Shown here: positions 32,986 to 45,344 of the stretch, piece by piece | How the letters are laid out: every line of letters begins with the position of its first letter | Numbering within the stretch: position 1 is the stretch's first letter | Assembly: GCF_050436995.1 (NCBI RefSeq) | Contig: NC_134775.1 | Coordinates: 10,611,170 to 10,675,169 of the forward strand | Source of the DNA: Anticarsia gemmatalis | Taxonomy: Eukaryota > Arthropoda > Insecta > Lepidoptera > Erebidae | DNA length: 64,000 nucleotides | Reading direction: 5' to 3' | Program-made: the position numbers and the translations under genes | The notes under the pieces: model-generated | The model's database searches: none | The model's input: the letters and a program-made list of their open reading frames with translations, nothing else | Told to the model about the DNA's origin: nothing

Positions 32986-33616
32986 CAAGTCAACAACACC
33001 CCCGCGCGCCTCCCCCGTAACTCCCACATGCGGACTTGTTGCACTCGCGCAAAAAAGAAAATGAAAAATGTAAAACATAAAGGTAAAACCATCAAAATAT
33101 CATCAGGTAAGCTGAATTTGACGTTTTATTTTATTGTACCTTTTTTAAATTTAATTATAAATCAGTAAAAAGTATATTTTTAATTACATTATCAACTTAA
33201 ATTACTTTTTTGGTAATCTAAACAAGCTTTATTCAATTCCGACGTAATTAGTCGCTTTTGGTAGTTACGTTATTTTACTTGGGAATGTTTTGAATCAAAA
33301 AGTCTTCAGTGTTACATAAGTGTTCTTACGTGGGAGAACATATACTACTGTTTTAAGTAACTGTTTAAAAGTTACATCGGGAATATTAAATAAAAAATGT
33401 AAGTAATTACCATTTCTGTTATTTTACGTTGTTTTTTGTTATTTTTTTCGGGTCCATTTTCGCTAGCATCAAAAGATGAACACTAAGATCTGGCTCAAAT
33501 CCATGCAAAAATGAGTCCCACGCCACCCTCGGCTCCATTAGATTCAAATTTGCTCGGTGATAAAATACTGTCAGATTCAAGTATAGTAGAAATATTGGAA
33601 TCGCCACAACGGACGT

Positions 33617-34325
33617 CTTCTCTTTGGCTCCAGGGGGTTTCTCAATCACCTTCCAAACATCGTGTTCCTTCATGGACTCCAACTCCCGCTTCATCTTCGA
33701 CTTCTAGGAAGCCGTTGGTAAGCGTGCACCACATCCTTGTCCAGCATCGGGCAATCGGACTTCTTATGACCTTTCTTTCCACATTAAAAGCACTTGAGCC
33801 TTAATACTGACTGTTGTTTCTTCACTACTAAAGCCGAGTTCGACGAGGAATCATTTGAAGAGCTCTGAGCGCTATCTTCTTGTAGTAGCTTTTGCCGAAC
33901 ATTTTGAGAAGTAATCTTCATTCCTGAATGCTCTAGTGCCATCCGTCATGGTCGGTAAACATCAGGCATACCTCGCAAAAGTACCACGGCAACCAAATCG
34001 TGATCGAAACTTTGATTGATTTCTTTACGCTTTTGAGCCTGACTCATGACAGCAGATCGGTGGTTTTCCAGCTTCTCATCCAAGAGACAATTCATCAGAG
34101 TTATGCGCCTATTTATTGCCTTGTCTTCAAAAATTATTGTCAATGCATCCCACACTTCTTTTGCGTAAGTAAGATTTTGAACATACGGATACAGATGAGA
34201 TTCTAAGTGACGGCATATTAACGTGTATGCTTCTTGATCCTTCTCGATCTCGGCTTCATCATCCTTCTTTGGAAATAGTTGATGTATACTTGAAACATTT
34301 TTCTCGAGAAACCATATTCAACAAG
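33617..34325 (-). pseudogene. Copia gag remnant fused to a short pol piece
   Basis: Minus strand: gag-like sequence from about 34325 (FLEKNVSSIHQLFPKKDDEA, then MWDALTIIFEDKAINRRI, 34155 on). This is followed by a CCHC knuckle near 33780-33800 interrupted by TAA. A KRELESMKEHDVWKVIEKPPG segment (33694-33630) belongs to the start of copia RT. Protease and integrase are missing between them, so this is a deletion derivative. Sequence below 33617 is not recognisable. Confidence 0.72.
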
Positions 34326-34840
34326 TACCTAATTATGATTGCTCAATATTATTACTATGTAATATTTTATATCTTTATGATGAAGAAAAGGGTTGCCTAT
34401 TGTGAATTTAATAAAAAAAGTTTTTAAAATATTTATTTTTATTTTATTATCAGCCTTTACCTCATGGCTCCCAGTATGAAAACACCGTAAATCAATATTA
34501 TACTCAACGTAAAATTTTGTAAAAGGCAGTTACAATTTAGATCGTTGTTCAATCCCCCATGTAAAGATCAGTAAGTACCACTTAGGTAAATGCTAGTCGG
34601 AATTTTTCCGATCTAAAACGACGGTTGTGACCAATGGTACATAAAATGAATATATTTTAGCGTTTTTATTTTATTTTCTCATAAAAGACAACAAATAAAG
34701 ACTTCGTGCAAAATTTCATAGCTCTGCAATTTATAGAACTTGAGATACAAGTGTTTGAAACTTCAAACAGCTCTCCTGTAAAATTTGCCTTTTGCAATTA
34801 GGTTATTGTACGTAGGGACCGTCGAGATATTTCACATATT

Positions 34841-35053
34841 TTTATGTTTCACAGCACTTTCAGAAATGAATAAATGTTTTAATATTATGAATCTTCAAAC
34901 CTGTATAACTCGGTTCAAAGCGATCCTACCGGTTTCGTGCGATACTAACTATTGCTTCAAATGGCTAGCTCTATCGAAACATGACACATTTTTTTGTTGG
35001 CCGGCACTTTGGAAAAAGGCCCAAAAATGTATGGAGCCTGGATGATCTCCTTT
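34841..35053 (+). repeat. Dispersed repeat, copy 2
   Basis: Matches 6868-7075 base for base over most of its length, with scattered substitutions and a few small indels. It starts 17 bases after the right arm of the 2-kb inverted-repeat unit. Sequence from 35054 to 35365 is unassigned. Confidence 0.85.
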
Positions 35054-35365
35054 GCAAAATTCTTTTTTTATTTAAAAGAGTAGGCTCCACAGGTGGTCCT
35101 ATAGGAAGGAACTCAGGATCTGACGATGAGATCCTGGAGAAATCGAGGGCATTTCTGAAAAAATGTATGGAAGCACAGAATTTTTGTTGACTTTTTATCA
35201 ATTCAGAGGGATTTTACGTATGAAAATCGTAATTTTATGATGATGACCTGATAATGGAGAGCATCCCTACTGAAGGACATTTTCAACGATTACTCTAAAA
35301 CGGCTGGTCTGATTTGGACAGTCCCTTTTTTGTTTGGAAGGATGTACCTCACAAGTGGTCTTATG

Positions 35366-36000
35366 ATAAGGAAGTCAAAATCAAAATCAAAATCAAAATC
35401 AAATCATTTATTCATATAGGTCAATTGCTGACACTTATGATAGTCAATGATACAGAGAGTGAATTTACCGCCAGTTCGGAAGGTAGGGCCAATGAGAAGA
35501 GCTGGCAAGAAACTCCAGGCCACTCTTTTTAATCGCCAATTAGTTTTAACAATCTTTCTATTAGGTATAAAACTTTGATGATGTAAGGCTGCTACCAATA
35601 CTACCGAACACACATAGGTCATAATATAAATAAATTAAATCAATATAAAGGTGCTAATAAGTAAGATAACAAGTGTATTGGAAGCATGATGGGAGCATCT
35701 ACCTACATCATGATAGTATTGCAGTCATAAGAGGCATCTCAAGAGCATACTATGGCACAATGAATTATATTGATTTATATGTATTTTCTTGAAAATTTTG
35801 GCAAATTCGCCATAACCAGGACGACCAGTCACCCCAGGCAGCACCCGTTCACGAGTATGACGCATGGACCAGCTATCACCCCCTTCGCACATATTAGAGG
35901 GAAGGGGGTGACCCGGCACACGACGCCGCCGCAAGCAATGACATTTTAGTGAGCATGACGAACCTTGGCATGGGAGCCCACCATTTCAACAAAAAAAAAG
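35366..36000 (-). mobile_element. LINE 3' untranslated region and tail
   Basis: The plus strand starts with repeated AATCAAAATC units, so the minus strand ends in a (GATTTT)n-type tail typical of several lepidopteran LINEs. The next 120 bases parallel the fragment at 28243-28330. The rest has no coding frame and is probably 3' UTR. Confidence 0.55.
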
Positions 36001-36550
36001 ATAATGAATACCACTGAGACTCGTGCGATACCTCTCTGTTACAGAGTTAAATTACTGATTTATACAATGCAAAAATGTTTATATACAGGGTGTAAACGAC
36101 GGTTAACCGAAAACTTCAGTGTTAATTTTGTTACACTAAATGCGCGAATTTTACTTCAACCATTTTTCTCCGAAATGATTGGTTCCCGAGTTAGTCATTT
36201 TTGAGCGTTCAATGTATAGTGAACAACGCAATGTATCTCCGCGCATGCCTACGAGATTTCTGGCGGCGGCGGCGCGCTGAGCGACGACATGTCGCAACGC
36301 GTCGTAGGTACCTACGCGTACCACCACGTCTATGTGCTCACTAGTATGCAACGTTATCATTAGATAACAATCCTCTGTATCGTTTATGGTATCGTAAGTA
36401 GGCCCGTATGTTACAATAGCTCATAGCAAAATTGTAAGTAGGTAGGTACCTACTTGGCTTACGTAAAATCAAACAATAATAGCAAAATGTAACCAATAAT
36501 AAGAAAGTGCTAAAACGAATTGTTATCAATGTCTATCAACACGCAATTAC

Positions 36551-36634
36551 CTGGGGTATGGCGAGAGTTTGAGTACCTTTGGATCCGGACGTACAGGTGC
36601 ACAGCACGCCGTGCACTTCCACGCGCTTCACCAT
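36551..36634 (-). other. Possible captured first exon with splice donor
   Basis: An ATG at 36634 opens 28 codons (MVKRVEVHGVLCTCTSGSKG and eight more) that end in CAG followed by GTAATT, a good splice donor. About 200 bases upstream on the same strand is the CpG-rich block. The arrangement looks like a promoter, 5' UTR and first exon copied from a host gene. I do not recognise the protein, and another ATG in a different frame (36637) is equally open, so the coding claim is weak. Confidence 0.3.
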
Positions 36635-36829
36635 ACATAGCACATCAACATTTCTTCCTATTTACGAACACAACTGCACTTCGAAAACAATAACAACAAA
36701 AATAATAACAATAAAAACACTAACAACTCAAAACCGAAACAATAACAAGTAATAATAAACAACAGTTCACACACGACACGACGAATAGGACATAACGAAC
36801 GACACCGGTGAAGAGCTTCCGTCTTCCGC

Positions 36830-36990
36830 GAGCGAATTGCTCGAACTACCGATCAAAGAGAGCCGCCGGCGCCTCTCCGCAGTGTCCGCTCACTCGCGCC
36901 GCCCCTCGCCCGCGCCACCCGCTCCCTCCGCGCCGTCCGCACGCGCGCCGCCGATTTGGTGACGAGCGACGAGTTAGGATCCCAGCGAGA
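36830..36990 (-). promoter_or_regulatory. CpG-rich block, possible promoter
   Basis: About 160 bases rich in GCGC, CCGCC and CGCGCCGCC in an otherwise AT-rich region, with AAC/AAT-rich sequence on the exon side. It has the look of an insect housekeeping promoter; no defined core element was identified. Confidence 0.3.
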
Positions 36991-37199
36991 GATTAGATTC
37001 AATAAAATATTGATGTGGCATTACTATTTTTACTTGTCACAGTTGTTACTCGTTGCATTGTAGTTTTATTCAAATACCGAATAACATTACAAACATTGAA
37101 ATGAAAATTTTCAACGCCATAAGCACCAGAATCATGTCTAAAATCTTTTTTTTTCGTTTTCGGTAGACCGTCTGTTACACCCTGTATACATAAATAGAT

Positions 37200-37425
37200 A
37201 TTGAATCTTAATTTGTGTAGAACGCGCAACTAATCCCAGGATTGCTTATCCATCAAATAATCGTCAACTTTATAATAAGCCCTTTTAATGAGATGATCTT
37301 TAACAACTACTTTGAAATTTTGTTGGGGAAGATCCATAACACTACTGGGAAGTTTGTTATACAACCGAACACCAAGACCTGCAAATTAGTTGTGTACTTT
37401 TTGCAATCTATTGCAGGGACCTACT
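37200..37425 (-). pseudogene. LINE reverse transcriptase C-terminus, fragment
   Basis: Minus strand encodes VRLYNKLPSSVMDLPQQNFK and then KRAYYKVDDYLMDKQSWD before a stop. This is the extreme C-terminus of a Jockey/CR1-group ORF2. Upstream domains are absent. Confidence 0.65.
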
Positions 37426-37430
37426 AATTT

Positions 37431-38165
37431 GAAATGAAATGAAATGAATACTCTTTATTGTACATAAAGGAAACACGAACAAACATAAATAAACTTAAAA
37501 TAAAAGTACAATTGGCGGCCTTATCGCACAGTGGCAATCTCTTCCAGGCAACCATTGGATGGAGAGATGGCAGTACAATTGAGTGTAAATAGTAAATATA
37601 TAAATATTGACATATACGTATATACTAGAGGAATATAAACATACATACCTATATATAAATGATACACAAATAATATATTTAAAATACATACTTAATAAAT
37701 ACATAAAATAAATAATTAATTTTGTAGCGAAAGGTAGTGTTTCTTAACTTGTTTTTTTAAAAATGGGTAAGGATTGAGCACGTCGTATTGACACTGGTAG
37801 TGCATTCCACAGTCGCACAGCTTCTACAGAAAACGATCTATCAACAAACTTTGTGGAATGCACTGGCATCTTCAATCTTAAATTTTCTGATGATCGCAGG
37901 AGTCTTGAATGTGTGTCATGCAAGAAATCGAAACGTTCTTTAAGGTATGGAGGCGCTAAGGGATTAAACAATATATTGTACAAAAAAGAGAGAATGTGAG
38001 CATTCCGGCGTGAACGTAGGGGTAACCACTTGAGCTTATGTCTGTATTCAGAAATATGATCATACTTGCGTAAACCAAATATGAATCTATTATAAATAAA
38101 ACGACTGTGTTTGCGATTCAATGGACGAAGAGAGAAGAAGTTTATTTCGGTGAATGTGAACATAA
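37431..38165 (-). pseudogene. 5'-truncated LINE: ORF2 C-terminus, 3' UTR and tail
   Basis: The 139-codon frame (38163-37744) shows LKWLPLRSRRNAHILSFLY, PPYLKERFDFL and RLWNALPVSIRRAQSL, the C-terminal region of a Jockey/CR1-group reverse transcriptase. The 3' UTR ends in a (TTTCA)n tail, seen as GAAATGAAATGAAATG at 37431. It abuts the truncated copia LTR at 38166, into which it probably inserted. Confidence 0.78.
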
Positions 38166-38289
38166 AAGAATGAATATATAAAACAATTAGTTCCGGGCTA
38201 CAGATAATTAAATTCTATTATAATACATTTAACATTTAATAGATGGCGTAAGTAGTTCGTTTCGTTTGATGTGCATAAGAACAACACCC
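38166..38289 (-). repeat. Partial 3' LTR of copia element 2
   Basis: On the minus strand a purine tract CTGGGGGTG just after the RNase H end is followed by TTGTTCTTATGCAC, the expected PPT-LTR junction. The LTR is cut by the LINE tail region at 38166. Confidence 0.45.
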
Positions 38290-40334
38290 CCAGATCAAAT
38301 TTATCACAAATCAATAATTCCCAAAGCTCTAACACATTTGTAATGTTTACTCGCACTAAATGATTTCGTGAATACATCAGCTGGCATATCATTGGTACAC
38401 ATATATTTAATATTTATAACGTTATTTCTAACAGCATCTCTTAAAAAAATATATTTAATATCTATGTGTTTACTTTTTCTATGTAAAGCATGATTAATAA
38501 CAAGTTTTTGAGCACTTTGACTGTCATTGTATGAGGTAACAGGACACTCATCTTGATTAGTGACTTCAGACAACAATATTCTTAAATACATGGACTCTTT
38601 ACAAGCTTCAGACATTGACATGTATTCTGCTTCCATACTCGATAAAGCTACTGTTCTTTGTTTTCTGCTTTCCCATGATATGACACCCCCTGACATCATA
38701 AAACAATACCCTGTATATGATTTCCGGTCAACAACATTATTCGCCCAGTCAGCATCAGCAAAACCTAATAGTTCAGAGCTACCTTTAACATACCTTAAAC
38801 AATAACTTTTAGTCCTCTTTAAATACCTAAGAATACGTTTTGCATAATTCCAATCGTTAACACAGATAAATACATGAGACTACCGATCAATTGTTAATAT
38901 GGAATATTAGTGTCATTAACATTGTTATCTTTATCTATATTTAGCTTTAACTCCATAGGTGTACTAACCTCTTTACAATTTAACATGTTAAATTTAATTA
39001 ATAATTCCTCAATATATTTATTGTTCTTGATCTAAAGTACAAACATTATTTCTATGATCAATATTTACTCTCATTCCCAAACATTGTTTTACTTGTCCAA
39101 GATCTTTAATTTGAAATTTACTATTCAAAACTGAAATTAAATTATCTGTCTCCACTTTACTACTTGAGTACACAAAGAAATCGTCCACATAAAGAGCAAT
39201 AATAACTTTTACATTATCATAAAATTTAGTAAATACGCATGGTTCTATATGACTTCTCTTAAAGCCTAATTCTGTCAAACATTGATCAACCTTATCATAC
39301 CATGACCTCGACGACTGCTTTAAGCCATAGATTGCTTTATTTAGTTTTACAATTGTATTCTTATTATTACAATCTGAATTAACCTGTGGATAGGCCATAT
39401 AAATATCTTCTTTTAAAATACCATTCAAAAAAACTGTTTTAACATCCAGGTGAGTAACTCTTAAATCTAATTGTACAGAAAATGCAAATAGCAATCGTAA
39501 AGTACAGTGACGCACAACAGGTGAGAATGTCTCGTCATAGTCTATTCCTGGTTTTTGGGTGAAGCCCTTTGCTACCAGACGAGCACGATATCTAACACTG
39601 TTTTCACTGTCAAACTTTCTTTTATAGACCCATTTACATTGAACCACTGTTTTACCTTGAGACACTTCACTCACTACTGTCCATTCATCATTCTCTTTGA
39701 ATGCTTGAAGTTCCTCCTCCATCGCAGTAATCCACTTGTCTTTATCGGGGCTTCGAATAGCTTGTTGGATACTGACTGGATCACTTTGACTATCAGAATT
39801 TGACTGCATGCACAAGTTTGAATGACCGTAACGCTGTGGTGGTCTCCTGTTCCTCTTTGGCTCTTCTGGGGGTGGAATCTCAGCTACATCCTGCAAAATA
39901 GTGTTATCATTATTAATTTGATTACTATCCTGTTCAGGCTCTTTATCAACAGATTCATCTGTTTCCTCCTTCACTGTGTCTGAGATTTCCCCCACTGAAA
40001 CTGATATGGTATCATCTATGTTACTCTTCAAGTCTTCTTGGATCATGACATCCCTGCTGACAGACACACATTTCTTATCTGGGTCATAAATCCTATACCT
40101 TTAACATTTTCCGAGTAATCAACCAATATGTGGTTTTGACTTAATATCCTACTTAAGTCGCTTTTCCTTTGGGATATGCACCATGACTTGGTTCCCAAAA
40201 ATCCGAATGTGGCAAAGATCAGGTTTCTTCTTAGTCCAGAGTTCAATTGGTGTCACGTTGTGTAAACCCGATGCTGGTGATCTATTTCTTAGGTAAACAG
40301 CTGTATTCACCGCCTCAGCCCAGAACCTCTTATC
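38290..40334 (-). pseudogene. pol: Copia element 2: integrase end, RT and RNase H
   Basis: Minus order: integrase C-terminal part (40334-40149; RFWAEAVNTAVYLRNRSP), frame change, linker and RT (40067-39018; WVYKRKFDSENSVRYRARLV, YVDDFFVYSSS near 39165), breaks, then RNase H (38699-38304; SSMEAEYMSMSEACKE, NDSQSAQKLVINH). Several frameshifts make it dead. The missing upstream integrase is not on the far side of the R1 LINE; only a pre-integrase piece (45345-45438) is there. Confidence 0.85.
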
Positions 40335-40648
40335 TTTTTTTTTTTTTGACGATGGGGAAATGCATTTACGCATTCCCGGCTTGAAATTGGGGCATAGCCG
40401 GGATATGTGGGACTCACCCGAGACTGGGTACTACCCACTAAAACCCCACCGGAACAACGTCTTCGCCATAATGGGGTGGTGCAGGTTCACTTGCGTATTT
40501 CACTGCGACCACCCCGGCGCGGCACCTCCATGCCAGGCGCCCAAAGTTTGTAAGGGCGTCCAAATTTACCCAAGTGGGGGCCCCCAAGCCCCCAAGAACA
40601 CAACATTACAAAAAAAAAAAAAAGCACAAACACAAACATAATGGCGGG

Positions 40649-43600
40649 CTATGGCGGGGGGAGGAGGTGAGCATATCTCCTCCTCCGCTGTCCTTTTCTC
40701 CGCTGGCGGCGCGGGTCGGAAGAAGACGCCTCCCGATCCCGCACCGCGGCCTCCTTCTGCGACATGGCTGACTCGCAGAAGGAGGCCACCGCCCTCCAGG
40801 ACCCCTCGCTTTCAAGCATCGAATTGATGACACTTGGTAGCGAGAGGTCCCCCTCGACGTACGCCGACAAAACGTGCCTTTGTGGGCTCCAGGCCGCACA
40901 CTCCTCCAGGGTGTGACGCGCCGTATCCAAAGTCGCGTCACACTCATGGCAGGCCAGGGTTGCTTCACGGCCCGCAATCTGGTGCAGGTACTTTCCGAAA
41001 CAGCCGTGACCGGTAAGCACCTGCACCAGCCGGTACGACAGTACCCCCCATCTCCTTTCTAACCACCGCGTGAGGTGAGGCCGGATTGCCTCCACCGTTT
41101 CTCGGCCAGCGGCGGGGGACGACAACTGCTCCTCCCATTTATTAATCAGGTCGGCTCGAGCCTCCGACCTGACTCTCCGCACCTCTTCGCAATCCGGCCT
41201 CTCGCCGCGAGCTCGCGCCTCCATCTTACAGCGGAATACTTCCGCTAAGACCCCCGCCTGAAGCTCCCAGGGGGGGTCGCCCGCTAGAAGGGTGGCCGCC
41301 GTCCAAGACACGGTACGGTACCCCCTTATTGCTCTCACCGCTATCGTCCTTTAGGGTCTTCTAATAAGAACTCGGTTTTTAGCGGTGAGAGCATCAGCCC
41401 ACACGGGGGCACCGTACAGCGCCATACTTCGTATGACGCCGGAGTACAGGCGCCTGCAGGCCGAGCTCGGGCCTCCCAAATTCGGCAGCAGCCGACCAAG
41501 AGCAGCTGCGGCGGCTATCAGTTTCGGGGCCATTTGTGAAAAGTGGACCCCGAAATTCCACCTCCCATCAATGGTCAGGCCCAGATACTTCAACTGGGCC
41601 CTAACCGCGACCTCCACGCCTTGTACGACGATGCGCGCGCCTGGAGGAGGACCCCTGTGCGGGCCGTGAAAAAGGAGGGCCTCCGTCTTTGATAGGGAGA
41701 CCCTCAAACCCAACCGCGCGAGCCGGTCCACCACCAATGATACAGCGGTGGTGGCCAGTTGCGCCGCCTCCTCGTATGAACTCCCCCGGGTCGCGACGAA
41801 GGTGTCGTCAGCGTAGCCGATCACCTCCACGCCGGGAGGGACCGGACCCCGGAGGAGCCAATCAAAACCAATGTTCCACAGGGTCGGACCTAAAACCGAA
41901 CCCTGTGGAACGCCGCAGCTCATGCCTCACCGCCGTCCATCGCTGCCGATCCAGGCGACTTACCTGTCCTGGAGGTACGCCCCCAACAGCTTCCGGAGAT
42001 ACGGGGGCACTCCATGGTACCGAAGTGCCTCCATGATGGTTTCGAATGGGATGCTGTTGAAGGCATTTGCCACGTCAAGCGATACCCCCAGGACAACGTC
42101 TCCTTCAGCCACCGCCGCCTTGGTCAACTTTTTTAGAGTGGTCAGGGCGTCGATGGTAGACCGCCCCGACCTGAACCCGAACTGGGCCTCCGATAGCGGG
42201 GGCCCCACCACCTCCAGATGTTGGACGAGACGGGCAGCGAGAATCTTCTCGAGCAGTTTACCCGTCTCGTCCAGTAACACAATAGGCCTGTATGCCGAGG
42301 GGGAGTCAAGCGGATGATCTCCCCCCTTCGGGAGCAGGCACAGTCGGCCTACTTTCCACTGCTTCGGGAACTCTCCCGTGCCGATGCATGCATCGAAGAG
42401 TTCCCGAAGCTGCACCCCCAGATGCTTTAGGGCGAGGGCTAATACGCGCCCTGGGATGCCGTCTGGCCCCGGAGCCGTCCTCCTGCCACGAAGACGGTCA
42501 AGAGCCATCTCCATCTCCCCGTCAGTAACAAGAAGGGGGGGGATTCCCTCCGCTGCAGGCTCCACGAAACTTGGGGCCATCACCGGGGGCGTGTGTCCCG
42601 GCGAGTTGGGGAACAATACGCCTACCACCCTTCCGAGGAGATCCGGCTGAAGCGACTCCGTCAGGGGTGCGCCCAGTGTGCGCAGCTTCTTGCGTGCTGC
42701 GCGATACGGACGCCCCCAAGGATCCCTATCGAGGTCCACGAGGATCTCCTCGATTGCAGCCGATTTGGAGCGGCTTATAGCAAGCTGCAAGTTTTGCTTT
42801 GCCGCCCTGTATCGTTCCCACAACTCAGCCTGAGCCTGCTCGGCCCCCTCCCGACCCGGGTTACGCCAATTACGGGCCCTGCAGCGGGCATGGAGTCTCC
42901 GGGCTCCATTGGCGGCGTTCCGGAGTTCCGCTATCTCCGGAGACCACCAATACACCGACCGGCGCGCTTGACGGCGTCGCGCCTTCGGCATGGCCGCGTC
43001 GCACACTCTTGTGAGGGTGGTGCGCATACGACCGGCCAGCATCTCCGTGCTGGCTCCCTCTTCCGGTGCAGAGGCGAACCAACGATGAACGATGGCCGCC
43101 TCCTCCGCCAGTTCTTTATCCAGCCGGCTGAGGACCCATCTCGGGAAAGAACTGGCAGGTCGTACTGCACCCTCTACGAGGGGGGAGACCTCGAATCGTA
43201 TGTAGAGGTGGTCTGACAAGGTCTCGACCCCCTCCTCTACCCTCCATCCGGATACTTTCCGGGCAACCGCCGGAGTGGCAAATGAGAGGTCAACCACTGA
43301 CCCCCCATTGTGCCTTACACAGGTGTGGGCTGTTCCTTTGTTGAGCAGGGATAGCCCGGAGAGGAGTCCCCAAACCTGCACCGCCTCACCCTTCCCGTCC
43401 GTGACGGGACAGCCCCACGCCCGGGACTTGGTGTTAAAATCGCCGAGGACCACAACCGACCCTGACGACCCACGGGCCACGGCCGCCCTGACAGAGTCCA
43501 GGAAAACTTCGAACTCTGCCAGGGAACGGTTGGGGGAGAAGTACACTCCGACAATGGTGTACTCCCCCCAACCGGCTACAACAAAACCCATCCCCCTCTC

Positions 43601-43819
43601 GACAACCACGAGAGGGGGCCCAACGCCCACACGGCCAACAACCGCCACAGAGCCGGCCAAGTCCCCGGCCCAATTTGGTTGGGGAGGGATGAGGTAAGGC
43701 TCGCAAGCTACCGCCACATCAACTTCCCACTGCGCTAGGGACTGAAGGAAGAGGTCCTGGGCCCCCGCGCAGTGGTTGAGGTTCGCCTGGAGGAAGCTAG
43801 CGTGTCCGTTGTTAGCCAT
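40649..43819 (-). pseudogene. R1-type LINE ORF2 (endonuclease, RT) with three in-frame stops
   Basis: Starts at ATG 43819. The apurinic-type endonuclease has QANLNHC, VVLGDFNTKS (near 43430) and LSDHLYIRF (near 43205). The RT fingers follow; the catalytic motif VIGYADDTFV is near 41815. The C-terminus carries the R1-type CHECDATLDTARHTLEEC zinc motif (near 40900). The frame is maintained throughout; stops occur at 41960-41962, shortly after at about 41926, and near 41351. No indel is needed, which suggests decay by point mutation. Confidence 0.85.
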
Positions 43820-43821
43820 GA

Positions 43822-45340
43822 TTATTCGGACATGCTAGCCTCCCGGGTCACTCCCGCTGGTCGAGTCGTGGCGGTGGGAGCGGTCCACGCCCCCACGCCT
43901 GATCTACCCTTTACCATGGGGGGAGAGCAGAATCTCCCCCTCATTAAGTGACCGGCCGGCTTCCCGGCAGCAGCGTAGACGCTGCATCGCATCGACTCGC
44001 AGACGACAGACTCGCAGGCCGCAGTCTTGTGACCCTCCTCGCCGCACCGGTGCAAACTTTGCTTCGGTCGACGGTGGAGGGGCAGGTTGGCCTAGTGTGG
44101 CCTACGGCCATGCACCTATAGCAGCGCAGGGGTCGTTGCTCCAGCAATCGGACCAAGGCGGAGGTCCAACCGACGACAAGTCGTCCCGCTTCTGAAATGG
44201 CTTTGGCGGCCGTCACCGGGCACTCTACGATGCATGAGCCCATGCCGTCGGGACCCGGGATGATCGGGTGGACCTTCACCTGGCCCAAAAGACAACCCCC
44301 GGCGTGGGACACGACGATGGCAACCTTTTCCACCGTGGCCGTGTCCCCGAGTCCCGTCAGTCTCAGGTCCGCGCACTTGACGGGGACCGCTATAACCGCA
44401 ACCCCGTCGAGGGCGGCCTTCAATTTCTCCGCCAGGGCGCAGGCCTTCTTTTGGCCTTGGGAGCCCGGGATCTCGATGATCCTGGCCCCGGTGGCGGACC
44501 GACGGAAATGGACGGACTCTATGCCCAGGTCCATCGGGTTGACTGCCTCCTCCGCGCGCTCCATGGCCTGGGCATAGGTCACACCCTTGGCGGCAGCCTC
44601 CGAATGGAGGGTTACCACCACCGCCGCCGATTTCGGAACAATCAGCCTCGGCCTGGCCGGCTGCGGCTTCTTGGCTGCCTGAGAGGCCGGCGCCTGAGCC
44701 GTCGCATTTGGGGGGGGTTTTCTTCCCCTTGCCCTTCCCCTTGCGTACCACCTCCGACCAGGTGGACGCTGATTCCGACGGATCCGCCTCCGGAGGAGCC
44801 TCAGCTGCCCTCGGTGTTGGGGCAACCGCCGGCAGTTCGACGAAAGGGGGGTGACTTACCCCTTTCTTCTTCCCCCTTTTCCCGGCCCGCGAAGCGGGGA
44901 GAGGTCCCACGACATCCGAAGTCGGGGCCGGAGTAAGCACAGGCGTTGGGGTGGCAGGGGACCCCGCCGACATTCTGTCCGCCCTAAGGGGAGGACGGAC
45001 CCTCGCCTCCGGGAGCAGGCGCCCCTCGATTCCTTCGAAGCGGGCGTCCAGCATCGTCCCTACCGAGGCGATGAGGGAGCGTCTTAGCTCTTCCAAGAGC
45101 TCCGCGACGGTCGGAGTGGCGTCCGAGGCCACAGGGGCAGGCGGTGGGCATGTTGGTCTTGTTGCAGGAGGGGCCTTTGCCTGCTCCAATTCCCGCAAGA
45201 GCGCCTACCTCTCCGCCCGGAGCACGTCGTTCTCACGACGGATCCGGGCGGATTCCACCCTGGTACGGCGGACTTCATCGGACACCGTCCGGTCCGCCAG
45301 GGCCTCCACAATGTCCAGGAGACTTGGCAACACACAGCAC
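43822..45340 (-). pseudogene. R1-type LINE ORF1 (nucleic-acid-binding protein), broken
   Basis: The frame enters at the truncated 5' end (LLDIVEALADRTVSDEVRRT), meets a TAG near 45208, and continues through a Pro/Ala-rich, Lys-rich segment. A run of eight G at about 44706-44715 coincides with a frame change. The next part carries the conserved ORF1 core and a zinc knuckle CYRCMAVGHTRPTC (near 44100). A further frame change precedes a second knuckle with CGEEGHKTAAC (near 44035). R1 ORF1 proteins coat the element RNA. Confidence 0.78.
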
Positions 45341-45344
45341 ATGT

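Larger units (their letters stand above)
32774..34824. repeat. 2-kb unit bounded by paired inverted repeats
   Basis: CGACGGTCCCTACGTACA (32774-32791) is perfectly inverted at 34807-34824. An inner 13-bp pair, AAGTGGTACTTAC (32799-32811) and its inverse (34571-34583), is nested in the right order. The spacing differs on the two sides, so indels occurred. The interior holds a hairpin and a copia remnant; the stretches 32986-33415 and 34326-34570 contain no recognisable gene. Confidence 0.55.
36084..37186. mobile_element. Non-autonomous TIR element with a GC-rich, gene-like interior
   Basis: The ends TACAGGGTGTAA and, inverted, TACAGGGTGTAACAGACGG extend with similarity for about 35 bases (ACCGAAAAC on both sides). 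TA flanks both ends (36082-36083 and 37187-37188). No transposase is encoded. Inside, 36830-36990 is a strikingly GC- and CpG-rich block, and 36551-36634 could be a coding exon. The element lies within LINE debris. Confidence 0.75.
40335..45340 (-). mobile_element. R1-type LINE, 5' truncated
   Basis: About 5 kb with ORF1 (CCHC knuckles), ORF2 (endonuclease and RT), a 3' UTR of about 300 bases and a poly-A tail (13 T at 40335-40347 on the plus strand). It is very GC-rich compared with its surroundings. Copia sequence lies on both sides, but the two copia pieces are not contiguous in the parent protein, and no target duplication is seen. Confidence 0.88.
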
